From positions 310,001 through 374,000 of the forward strand of contig CAKQKI010000001.1 of NCBI GenBank assembly GCA_934248055.1: a DNA stretch of 64,000 bases. The letters run 5' to 3'. Both the position numbers and the translations under genes were made by a program. Source of the stretch: an uncultured Clostridia bacterium (GTDB lineage Bacteria > Bacillota > Clostridia > Christensenellales > Borkfalkiaceae). The notes below the pieces were generated by a model. It did not search any database. It was not told where the DNA came from and saw only the letters and a program-made list of their open reading frames with translations. This document shows positions 51,383 through 59,944 of the stretch, in pieces (the stretch's first letter is position 1; each line of letters opens with the position of its first letter).

Positions 51383-52207
51383 TTAGTCTTTTCTCCCTTC
51401 CGAAAGCAATCTCGAATTGCTTTGCTGCAACACGCGCAGTTGAGAAATAGCCATAGCATTAAGTTGTTTCAACCTCTCGCTTTGCGATACGTTTTGCTCT
51501 ATAAGAATGGCGTTATAGCTTTCCATATTGGCAATCACAAGTAGTTGTTCTATCGTTGCATAATCACGAATATTTCCTTTAAGCGTAGGATTTTCTCTAC
51601 GCCACTGCGCCGCAGTTTTACCGAACAACGCAACATTCAGCAAGTCCGCTTCATCGGCATACACGTATTTCAATTGTTCTTCGGTAAGTGTCGGAACAAT
51701 ATTTTCCTTTATAGCATCGGTATGTATACGGTAATTGACCTTTGCAAGCTCGCGCTTTGCCGACCATTCCAATACCTTTTGCTCTTGCGATTTAAGCCGT
51801 TGAAACTCCGTTACCAAGTACAACTTAAATTCGGGACTGAGCCAACTCGCAAACTCAAACGCAATATCTCTGTGTGCATACGTGCCGCCGCCGTTGCCGC
51901 GCTTTACGATAATGCCTATCGCATTTGTTTCGCTTACCCATTTTTCGGGAGACAAATAAAAACTGTTTGCTCCGGATTTATTCTCAAAGGTCGTAAATTC
52001 ACGACCTTTGAAATTCGGATTGTTTAGCTGTTCCCACAACCCAAGATAGGATACAACGTCTTTATTCCTCATCCAAGTTTGTATAGGAATTTTCGGCTCG
52101 TCCGGATTTACATATCTCGCCAAATCGGTTAGCGATATATAGTCATCCTTGTAAATTTTTTTATAGCGAACGTCTATTCCGTTTACGTTAAATTCTGTAT
52201 TTGCCAT
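51383..52207 (-). CDS. KilA-N domain protein
   Basis: This 274-residue protein has an N-terminal KilA-N DNA-binding domain (about 10-125: YISLTDLARYVNPDEPK, IQTWMRNKDVVSYLGLWE, GGGTYAHRDIAFEFASWLSP) and a helical C-terminal part with LLNVALFGKTAAQWRRENP. Such proteins occur in phages and genomic islands. The ATG at 52207 is supported by AAGGAG 6 bases upstream; an earlier ATG in the repeat has no such signal. The promoter-like repeat copy 2 is directly upstream. Confidence 0.85.
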   Translation of the reverse strand: MANTEFNVNGIDVRYKKIYKDDYISLTDLARYVNPDEPKIPIQTWMRNKDVVSYLGLWEQLNNPNFKGREFTTFENKSGANSFYLSPEKWVSETNAIGIIVKRGNGGGTYAHRDIAFEFASWLSPEFKLYLVTEFQRLKSQEQKVLEWSAKRELAKVNYRIHTDAIKENIVPTLTEEQLKYVYADEADLLNVALFGKTAAQWRRENPTLKGNIRDYATIEQLLVIANMESYNAILIEQNVSQSERLKQLNAMAISQLRVLQQSNSRLLSEGRKD

Positions 52208-52238
52208 ATTGTCTCCTTCGTGATTTATTTTGAGTTCC

Positions 52239-52290
52239 ATATATCAAGCGAATAAAACGCCTGAAATATTCCATTTTTCAAAAAATTTTT
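52239..52290 (-). repeat. Promoter-like direct repeat, copy 2
   Basis: This is the partner of 50,295-50,347. Here the -10-like TATATG is preceded by TTGA (an extended -10), with a weak -35 TTTCAG 17 bases upstream, and would give a 24-base leader with a good ribosome binding site before the KilA-N gene. It begins directly past the stop of the sigma-like gene. Confidence 0.6.
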
Positions 52291-52294
52291 GAAA

Positions 52295-53422
52295 TTATTT
52301 TTTCTTTCTGAATTCGGGGTTGCTGAAATGCGGTACGGGACCTTCACCGAATATGTCTATTATCTGCTCTCTTATAGGTCGTGGATCGTCTTCTTCTATA
52401 ACGACTATGTTCTTATATTTCCTGCGAAAGTCCGTATACCTCTTTTCCAATCGCGCATATTGTTGCGGTAAAAATCGTTTATGTATAAACTCCTCCACCG
52501 TCATATCCAACCGACTGCAAGCCTTTTCTGCTTCTTCGAATATCTTCTCGAAATTCGTCGGCTTAGGCTTTTCTTTCATCGTCTTTTTGCGGTACTCCAC
52601 TTCCTCGCACAGCGCAAGATACAGCCACCGCAACTCATTTATTTGACCGTCGAATATGTCGTAATATATCTCTCGACTACGGTGCGGCAACTCGTTCAGC
52701 CTATTGCCGAATTCCAATTCCGCAATCGTATCGTCCTTGTATTTCGAGAACGGGCGTATAACCAAATACGACAAGCCAAACTTATAATACTCGCGGTAGC
52801 TGTAAAACCAACTCACCATTTCCGCTTGGTCATCCACAGGCATGATTACGCGAAACATATCCCACAAAATATCTTCGTCATCATCAGTGCGGAACTTGTC
52901 CAAAAACTTTTCCCACTGTGCATTTGCTCTCGCTTCGTCGCTCTCGGATGAGCCGCTCAAAGCGTCTTCGATTTTCGCAAGATGCTTTGCTACATAGCTC
53001 TGCGTCTTTCCGATTTCTTCCGCTATCTCGGCCTGTGTATATTCTTCCAAATAATAAAGCTCGTAAATCTCTCTATCTTCTTCGGGCAATACCGACAATC
53101 TTTTATCCGCCGTCGCCTGCTCGGTAATATCTTCAAGCATTCCACGCTGTTTCTCGTCGAGCAACGTACCGTCGTCGTTCTCCATGTCTATCTTTTTGTA
53201 GTAAGACTTCCCGTCCGCCTTAACGCATGTAGCCTTATGCGCTTTCTCGACACGGTCTGAATTATACATCTCTGTATCCAATTCAACAAGACGGTCAAAC
53301 TGATACTCAGTAACTTCGCACGATGAAAGTTTGCCTCTATCATAGAAGTAATACAAAAACACACCTTCGGTCGCCGCAGGCTGTTTCAATTCATTCAATT
53401 TGTACGCGCGTGTTTCAGGCAT
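52295..53422 (-). CDS. Sigma-factor-like HTH protein
   Basis: This 375-residue protein contains a sigma-70 region-4-like HTH (about residues 103-150: LPEEDREIYELYYLEEYTQ, AEIAEEIGKTQSYVAKHLAKIE). A second similar pattern, LNELPHRSREIYYDIFDGQ, lies in the middle. It has no recognisable region 2, so it may be an activator rather than a true sigma factor. The ATG at 53422 has GAGGAA upstream and lies 12 bases after hamB, so it is likely co-transcribed with hamAB. It might act on the promoter-like repeats downstream. Confidence 0.6.
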   Translation of the reverse strand: MPETRAYKLNELKQPAATEGVFLYYFYDRGKLSSCEVTEYQFDRLVELDTEMYNSDRVEKAHKATCVKADGKSYYKKIDMENDDGTLLDEKQRGMLEDITEQATADKRLSVLPEEDREIYELYYLEEYTQAEIAEEIGKTQSYVAKHLAKIEDALSGSSESDEARANAQWEKFLDKFRTDDDEDILWDMFRVIMPVDDQAEMVSWFYSYREYYKFGLSYLVIRPFSKYKDDTIAELEFGNRLNELPHRSREIYYDIFDGQINELRWLYLALCEEVEYRKKTMKEKPKPTNFEKIFEEAEKACSRLDMTVEEFIHKRFLPQQYARLEKRYTDFRRKYKNIVVIEEDDPRPIREQIIDIFGEGPVPHFSNPEFRKKK

Positions 53423-53434
53423 AATATTCCTCAC

Positions 53435-56026
53435 TTAATCAACGAATATTTCGGGATAATTTATCATAACTGTTTTCAAACTCTCATACAAATCATTTGG
53501 CACTATACGTAATATCCCTTTGCTTATTTGAATTGATTGATTTTCTATATTTATATAATTAGCACAATTCGGTTTCAATAATAAAAGCGCTTCTTCGCGT
53601 AAAAAACCATACTTTTGCAAAAGTATAATAGCGTTATTACAAGTACCATATTCGACGTATTCATACCAATCATTTACCAAAGCAGTTTTTCCGTGAATCC
53701 TAACTATTGCTTCCGATAAGCGTAAAAAATACATGGAAAGTTTATAATTTATAACATGTTCCAAATCTTTCATCACCTCATTGATTACTTGATTTTTATG
53801 CTTGACAGAATTGTTATACGGCTCTAAATGATATTCAGGCTCAAAGGAAACTAAATTGCCACCATTTTGTTGGTAATATTCAATTGCTCCTCGAATTATT
53901 TCATGCAAACCGCGACTCTGCATCCATTGAGTCAAGATAACAGTATAATATCGAATACTATTTCCCTTGCCCAATGTTTCCTTTTCATAAATATCCCATC
54001 GAAGAATTGATGCTAATTGCATTAAAAAATTTAAGCAAGTACTATAATCAAATGTTTTGGGATAATTAAGATTCTTTTCTCTCACTGCTTGGTACAATGA
54101 TTCTTTTTGTCTCGCTGAAAGATTGATGTCATCATCCTTACTAACAATAGCACCGAATTTATTCCTAATATCTATTATGTTCTGCGGTGATAAAACTTTA
54201 TCTTTACGGAAATCTCTTACAATATAGCTATCATTTTGATTACAAATATCATGCAACAACATGTTCAAGCATTTAGTGGCATACTCGTATGTTGTTTCAG
54301 TAAACCCACGATCCGCATATTTTTCGCCGAGTTCCAATAAATTTGTTCTTCCTTTAAGAAGAGTCTCCACTATGTATCTTTTACTACTTGATTTTAACGC
54401 CTTTGTAGGCAACAGTGTTTGATTAGGTAATGGTTTTAATAAAACGTCGTTGTAGTAATTCTTTGCGCCTCTATCACCTACAAATAAGAATACATTTCCG
54501 TACTCATTGAGCGTGACGCGTCCGGCGCGTCCCATAAGATTAAATGCATCCACTTCTGACATCTTTGTATTTGCCTTTTTATTATCAAAAATAAACAAAT
54601 TGTCAACCGGAACATTTACGCCTTCCAACAGTGTACTTGTGCAAAAACAATATCTGATTATTTTCTTTCTTATTAAATATTCAATATTAGATCGCACTTC
54701 TGCCGGCAATGCCCCAATATGATACGCGACACGCTTCCTGATTAGATTCGCTAAATAATATTCTTTATGTATTTTTTGCTCAATAAGTTTTGCAACTCTT
54801 TCAAGCTCATCTTGCCCCTCATTGCTTTCACAAGTATATATTTTACTTAATTGCATTGCAAAATTTATCGCTTTATTTGCTGAAGAAACATATATAAGAT
54901 TACGTTTATTTCTACCAATAGAAATCAAAGCTGACATTTTATCTATAATATCAACCGGCAAACTACCGCAATCAACATTTTCTTTGGAAAGATTATTGAT
55001 AATACTAACTCTTCTATTCTCAATATCAATATAAATTTTATTTTGAACAACCGGCGAGAACTCAAAAGATTGTCCATTCGCCTGATTATCTGAAAGAGAA
55101 TAATAATTAGTAAGTTCAAGATAAATGTCAGGATTAGGAATTACAGGTGAAGAAAAATAGATGTTAACATCTTCATGAGCTTTTAACATATCTAATAGCT
55201 TATAATATATTATACTCCTCTTATCCTTATCGGATATTTTATGTGCTTCATCAATAAATATATATTTATATTTTACCGTCGGCTGTTTCAAAAGAGCATA
55301 ATATAATCTTTCCGGTGTTAAAACAGCAATAAAATTTTCGTCATTTTGTAGCGATGCAATCGCGGTTATAACCTTATGCTTGCCAACGCCCAAAATATCC
55401 GAAAATTCATTTATCATTTTATTTGCAATCTCTGAAAGCAAGGCTCTCGTAGGCACTATAATAACAAAATTTTCCTTACTGCCATTTTTTATTTGATTGC
55501 GAATAAAATTGGTAATGACAAATGTTTTCCCCATTGACGTGGGTGCCGAAAAACTATAAAATTGATTGCTTTCAATACCATTTAATGCCTTAAGCTGTGT
55601 ATCAAAATATTGCTTGTCCGTATCCGGAATACTATTGACTATCTTATGGGCTTCGACTTCAACATCTCTTAATATGTCTGAACCATCAAATTGTTTCTCT
55701 TGATTACACAACATATTTGCAGAAGCAAAGTTAGAAACATTTGTATATATGTTTTGCTTAAAAAAACCAATCTCTTCTTCATTCGGAAATAAACTGCCAA
55801 GCAATATAACTATTTGCTGGGCAATGTTTTGGTGTTTCTCTTTTTCGGATAACGATAGCATATCCGCATAGCGAAGCAACTTTCTATACTCATCAGTATA
55901 TTTTTCGCTATATTCAGAAAAAAGCGACTTCGAATATGCGATTAAGAGTTCTTTGTATTTCCGTTGCAAAAACTCATCGTTTTCTATATTATCAAGCAAG
56001 TAATACGATAAAGCATGTTTATCCAT
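53435..56026 (-). CDS. hamB: Hachiman helicase
   Basis: This 863-residue superfamily 2 helicase has the Walker A motif FSAPTSMGKTF near residue 165, DEAH in IFIDEAHKIS near 258, and motif VI LMGRAGRVTL near 497. A long C-terminal helical region follows. The size and the directly upstream DUF1837 gene, which overlaps by 8 bases, are diagnostic for the Hachiman anti-phage system. In Hachiman the helicase senses DNA damage or invading DNA and releases the nuclease. No frameshift is visible. Confidence 0.9.
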   Translation of the reverse strand: MDKHALSYYLLDNIENDEFLQRKYKELLIAYSKSLFSEYSEKYTDEYRKLLRYADMLSLSEKEKHQNIAQQIVILLGSLFPNEEEIGFFKQNIYTNVSNFASANMLCNQEKQFDGSDILRDVEVEAHKIVNSIPDTDKQYFDTQLKALNGIESNQFYSFSAPTSMGKTFVITNFIRNQIKNGSKENFVIIVPTRALLSEIANKMINEFSDILGVGKHKVITAIASLQNDENFIAVLTPERLYYALLKQPTVKYKYIFIDEAHKISDKDKRSIIYYKLLDMLKAHEDVNIYFSSPVIPNPDIYLELTNYYSLSDNQANGQSFEFSPVVQNKIYIDIENRRVSIINNLSKENVDCGSLPVDIIDKMSALISIGRNKRNLIYVSSANKAINFAMQLSKIYTCESNEGQDELERVAKLIEQKIHKEYYLANLIRKRVAYHIGALPAEVRSNIEYLIRKKIIRYCFCTSTLLEGVNVPVDNLFIFDNKKANTKMSEVDAFNLMGRAGRVTLNEYGNVFLFVGDRGAKNYYNDVLLKPLPNQTLLPTKALKSSSKRYIVETLLKGRTNLLELGEKYADRGFTETTYEYATKCLNMLLHDICNQNDSYIVRDFRKDKVLSPQNIIDIRNKFGAIVSKDDDINLSARQKESLYQAVREKNLNYPKTFDYSTCLNFLMQLASILRWDIYEKETLGKGNSIRYYTVILTQWMQSRGLHEIIRGAIEYYQQNGGNLVSFEPEYHLEPYNNSVKHKNQVINEVMKDLEHVINYKLSMYFLRLSEAIVRIHGKTALVNDWYEYVEYGTCNNAIILLQKYGFLREEALLLLKPNCANYINIENQSIQISKGILRIVPNDLYESLKTVMINYPEIFVD

Positions 56027-56966
56027 TTTTTATTTCTCCCCATTCAAGTTTCGCATTTCCGCTCGTTAGCGAATCCATAATCACTTTACGATCTCGTGCC
56101 GCATTATGAAATGGTAAGAAATAAAAATTAAACTCATAGTTGCTAACATGATGACTATTTATTGTATTTATAATGTGATTTTTAAAACTTAAAACCTGCT
56201 TTATGTTTTCTTCTATTACCTTTCGATCAAATTCATCGTTTGTATCTGAAACGCCTTTATAATCGATGTTGTACCCTATAAATATTCCAAAAACTGTTTC
56301 TTTCTTTTTTCTCGGAATAGCCATAATATATTCTTTTATTAATTTAGCCTCGTCCTTATCAACAAGTTGCTCCATTAAATGAGTATCCAAAAGATTTCTA
56401 TCCTGTGTATTCTCCGATAAATACTTCGTAATAGACTTGAATGCTTCATCTATGCCATCTTTCAAATCATTCTTAATTTTTGCTTCACCAATAACGAGTT
56501 GCAAGATTTTTGTACCTTCACTATTGGTGCGAAATTTAAAATGAATGCCATCGCTTCCTTTAACATAATCTTTGGCACTTGTTTTTAATTCAACTTTGCT
56601 GAATAATTTAGACGCATGCAAATCTTGTTCCAAAAACAAGTATAACAATATCTCTCCAAGTTCCCCGCCCGCGCCTTTATCTGCTTCATTATCAATCGGT
56701 CTCAAATGATTTAATGCTTCTAATGTAATCACTCTTTGCTTTGACGGGTTATTTTCGATTTCGGCAAGTCTTTTGCGAGAAAATACATACTGAGCAATAT
56801 TAGGCAATATATAATCATACAGCTCGTCATAATTAAACACCTTGTTTTCTGTATTCAACATAAACATCCGAAGATAATTCTTGTTTACCACATCAAATTC
56901 TTCTTCAGAAACTTTATTAAATATTCCAAATCCTTCTGAATATGATGTTAACTTAATACTTGCCAT
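56019..56966 (-). CDS. hamA: Hachiman nuclease (DUF1837)
   Basis: This 315-residue protein has the DUF1837 layout with a PD-(D/E)xK-like active site: GGELGEILLYLFLEQ near residue 100, KGSDGIHFKF near 140 and LVIGEAKIKND near 158. DIYKGVSDTNDEFDRK-type loop residues follow. HamA is the effector nuclease, held by HamB. AAGGAG lies some 12 bases before the ATG at 56966. It is 34 bases downstream of the DGQHR fusion gene, so all are probably one transcript. Confidence 0.88.
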   Translation of the reverse strand: MASIKLTSYSEGFGIFNKVSEEEFDVVNKNYLRMFMLNTENKVFNYDELYDYILPNIAQYVFSRKRLAEIENNPSKQRVITLEALNHLRPIDNEADKGAGGELGEILLYLFLEQDLHASKLFSKVELKTSAKDYVKGSDGIHFKFRTNSEGTKILQLVIGEAKIKNDLKDGIDEAFKSITKYLSENTQDRNLLDTHLMEQLVDKDEAKLIKEYIMAIPRKKKETVFGIFIGYNIDYKGVSDTNDEFDRKVIEENIKQVLSFKNHIINTINSHHVSNYEFNFYFLPFHNAARDRKVIMDSLTSGNAKLEWGEIKNG

Positions 56967-57000
56967 ATATGATTACTACTCCTTTGCTTTAAGCCTATCT

Positions 57001-58479
57001 TCACTTAATACCATAAAAGGCTTTCAATTCGCTTTCGAGCGCATTTTTTAATTCCTGAACACCGTTGCCTTCATTTTTGTAAGGCAACATTTTATAGTGC
57101 TGCACATCAAATTTTGCAGATGTAAATGGCTCGGTGGGATTACTTGGATTGCTGATAAGATACAGCACTTTAACTCCTTCTCCCGCTTTTGAACGCAATA
57201 GCCCCTGTGCATAACCCACTTCATAATATACGTTAGCATTTTGATCTGTAAGGTCGGCTATAAGCAATCCCGCATTTTGAATCTGATCTAATATTTCATC
57301 TACAATATCATATGAAAAACCCGTGATCTGCTTATCTATACGAATAGGCGGCAGGAGTTCTATGTCGTAATTATTGTTCAATTTTTCTACGGTGCTTACA
57401 ATAGCTTGATAAACAAAATCGAGCTCGGGCTTAAACGGCATAACAACAAAAATCTGCTTTTGACGAATTTCGTAAATACTGTCGAACACTTTAATAATGC
57501 TTGTAGGGTCAAATTGCTCTATATTGTATAGTTTATTATTTATAAACCAATCGTTAAAAGCCGATAGCTTCGCGTTTTTATGTCCGCCGCCGGTTTTGCA
57601 ATAATAAACATACGGCACAAGAGCATTGACATCTTTACAATGCTGTATTTGCTCATAATCCGTAAAATATGTATGATCCAATTCGCAAAAAATATCGGCA
57701 AGCTCTTTCGCGGAAGTTTCAATCGAATTTATTATTAAAAATTTAACGCAACGTAATACGGCATCGGATAATGTGCTAAATAATTCGGACAAATGAAATA
57801 GCGGCGTTTTGGAATAAGTCTTTAAATATTCCTGCGTAATACTAAATTCTTTCCCAAATTGTAACAATTCATCGACCGAAAAGAGATTAAATAAACCATT
57901 AATCTGTTCTATCGAAGTAAGTGGCTTTACTTTTGCGTTTATGTTATGAAATATTTCCATTTCCGTCTTTTCACGATCACGAAGTTCGGGATTTCCGCTA
58001 CTACTTAATAAAATGATACAAAAAGGAATTTGAAAATCATCGCCGCGATAATCTTTTAACGCTTCCAGTCGATGATTTCCGTCAATGCGTTGTAAAAATG
58101 CCGGTTGACCTTCATTAAACTCAAAACGTACGATTTTATTAATTGTCGCCTTTCCTATATGGGTAATACTCAGATCTTTGTTTGAACTGTAAAATTTGGT
58201 CCCGACGTTTTTCAATATTGCATCGTCAAGTGATAAATATTGATCGTTAAAATCAACAGTAGTACAATCAAAAGACAGTACAACTTCCGGCATAAATTTG
58301 ATTTGCGGACTTTCCAAATACTCGCGTATTTCGTTTACGTGTTGTTCTTCTGCGACTCGCTGATAGGATGGGTGCGGAATAGAGTATTGCAACAATTTTT
58401 TATAAGAACAATATCCGCGAATTATAGGTAACCCATTATAGCAGTATTCCAAATTGCCGTAAATTTTTTCTTTTGCCAT
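57001..58479 (-). CDS. DGQHR-like/nucleoside-deoxyribosyltransferase-like fusion
   Basis: This 492-residue protein has an N-terminal DGQHR/DndB-like domain: QYSIPHPSYQRVAEEQHVNEI, then the signature IDGNHRLEALKDY near residue 131 and FHNINAKVKPLTSIEQ. The C-terminal domain (about 345-490) has FVVMPFKPELDFVY, LLIADLTDQNANVYYEVGYAQ and KFDVQHY, with the likely catalytic glutamate near residue 419, as in nucleoside deoxyribosyltransferases and related NAD hydrolases. DGQHR proteins bind DNA in modification systems. It follows hsdS by 8 bases and precedes hamA, so it is probably a sensor-effector in the defence operon. The function is inference. Confidence 0.7.
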   Translation of the reverse strand: MAKEKIYGNLEYCYNGLPIIRGYCSYKKLLQYSIPHPSYQRVAEEQHVNEIREYLESPQIKFMPEVVLSFDCTTVDFNDQYLSLDDAILKNVGTKFYSSNKDLSITHIGKATINKIVRFEFNEGQPAFLQRIDGNHRLEALKDYRGDDFQIPFCIILLSSSGNPELRDREKTEMEIFHNINAKVKPLTSIEQINGLFNLFSVDELLQFGKEFSITQEYLKTYSKTPLFHLSELFSTLSDAVLRCVKFLIINSIETSAKELADIFCELDHTYFTDYEQIQHCKDVNALVPYVYYCKTGGGHKNAKLSAFNDWFINNKLYNIEQFDPTSIIKVFDSIYEIRQKQIFVVMPFKPELDFVYQAIVSTVEKLNNNYDIELLPPIRIDKQITGFSYDIVDEILDQIQNAGLLIADLTDQNANVYYEVGYAQGLLRSKAGEGVKVLYLISNPSNPTEPFTSAKFDVQHYKMLPYKNEGNGVQELKNALESELKAFYGIK

Positions 58480-58487
58480 AATACAAA

Positions 58488-59927
58488 CTAAACTCCTAAT
58501 AGTTCTTTTTCAAATTGCGCTTTCGCTTCCTGCCACTCTTTTTCGGCAGAAAGTTCTATGCCTTTTATGCTTATACGCTGTTGTTTTATATTTTGTCCTA
58601 TTTCGTAATTGTTTTCGGGGACGATAATGGTTTGCTCTAAAAATTCTTCTAATATGAGATTGCGAATACCATTTGTTTGATTTTGCATAACTTCCGTAAG
58701 CCCTATCCCGTAAACGAAACGCAAATATTCAAATAGATAATATGGGTCGATTAACGTTTTATTGACTTTTATTTTCGTCATAAAATTGCTATATGCAATC
58801 GGGCAACCATTATAAGATATTCTGTCGACATATATTACTCTGCCGACGGGTTGGTCGGGACTTCCGCCAGATTTTTCTATTATTATATCCCCGAGCTCCA
58901 CATTCATTGCCGCCAATTTCTTTTTTTCTATTTGACGGTATTGCGCTTTATCTTCGCATATATCAACGTTGTCTTTGTTGTCGATTTCCGTTGCGCGCAA
59001 AACCAAGCACTTCGTATATGTTTCGCTTGTTTCTTCGGGTGCAATTCCCCAATCACCACCGATTATATCGATTATCAAATCTTTTAACTTGTAAGTAGGA
59101 TAGTGTGTGCGATTTAATTCATTACGCATTACTTGAAATTTTTTATCATAACATTTCGTATCCAATCTGTGTGTGGCGTTTCCCATTATTTGCGATAATT
59201 CTAATACCGTAATTAAATCGGATTTGCCTTTCGATATATTTATATCAAGAGATGTTGTTAATTCGGTTGAAATATTTTTTCTTGAAATGTCGGCTTGTTT
59301 TAATTTGTTTCGACGGTTTTCTTTTGCGTTGTTGTAACTTTCTATGAATTGTTGTTGCTGTTCAATCGTCAATATCGGCACGCCTATTTCGCCAATTTCT
59401 TGCAAATTTATGTTTGCTCTTGCTACGGGACGTTTCAAAAATTCCAAATATGTTTGTCCCATTGGGGAAAGCATATATGCAACTAAAAACTCGGGCAATA
59501 CATCTTTTTTTAATCTTACCGCCGCAATCGCTTGATTGATATTCGCTTCTCTATCGTAATTATATAGTCCAACTTTTCCTATTGTCGCACCAACTATTGC
59601 AATTAAAACATCTTTACTTTTTAATTTGGAGGATTTCATCAAGCCGTTATGTATTTCGTGTTTTATTTTTGAAGTTTCATCTACCGTTACAGTTCCGTCA
59701 ATCGACAAACAACCGCTTTTTATAAATAAAACACCGTCGCCATCCGTATAAGCATCGCCGCCCGATTTCGGCGTAATCCCCGAAAATATAACTTCGGCGC
59801 AATCGCGTAACGGAACCAACGGCAATTTTTTGATTTTATTAAACGCAACATGAAATTTCGGATTGTTAGCATACGGATCTAATCTATTATTTATCTGCCC
59901 CCGATTAACGGCAAATACACAAAGCAC
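58488..59927 (-). CDS. hsdS: Type I restriction-modification specificity subunit
   Basis: This 479-residue protein has two target-recognition domains, each followed by helical spacers. Signals of the family are NRLDPYANNPKFH at the start, FIKSGCLSIDGT, KSKDVLIAIVGATIGKVGLY, QAIAAVRLKKDVLPEFL and LQEIGEIGVPILTIEQQQQFIESY, with the second unit MNVELGDIIIEKSGGSPDQPVGR. The GTG at 59927 is preferred, with GAGG 5 bases upstream and 17 bases after hsdM. A TTG at 59975 would overlap hsdM. It sets the DNA sequence recognised by hsdM. Confidence 0.88.
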   Translation of the reverse strand: MLCVFAVNRGQINNRLDPYANNPKFHVAFNKIKKLPLVPLRDCAEVIFSGITPKSGGDAYTDGDGVLFIKSGCLSIDGTVTVDETSKIKHEIHNGLMKSSKLKSKDVLIAIVGATIGKVGLYNYDREANINQAIAAVRLKKDVLPEFLVAYMLSPMGQTYLEFLKRPVARANINLQEIGEIGVPILTIEQQQQFIESYNNAKENRRNKLKQADISRKNISTELTTSLDINISKGKSDLITVLELSQIMGNATHRLDTKCYDKKFQVMRNELNRTHYPTYKLKDLIIDIIGGDWGIAPEETSETYTKCLVLRATEIDNKDNVDICEDKAQYRQIEKKKLAAMNVELGDIIIEKSGGSPDQPVGRVIYVDRISYNGCPIAYSNFMTKIKVNKTLIDPYYLFEYLRFVYGIGLTEVMQNQTNGIRNLILEEFLEQTIIVPENNYEIGQNIKQQRISIKGIELSAEKEWQEAKAQFEKELLGV

Positions 59928-59944
59928 ATTCGCCTCATCGGGGG

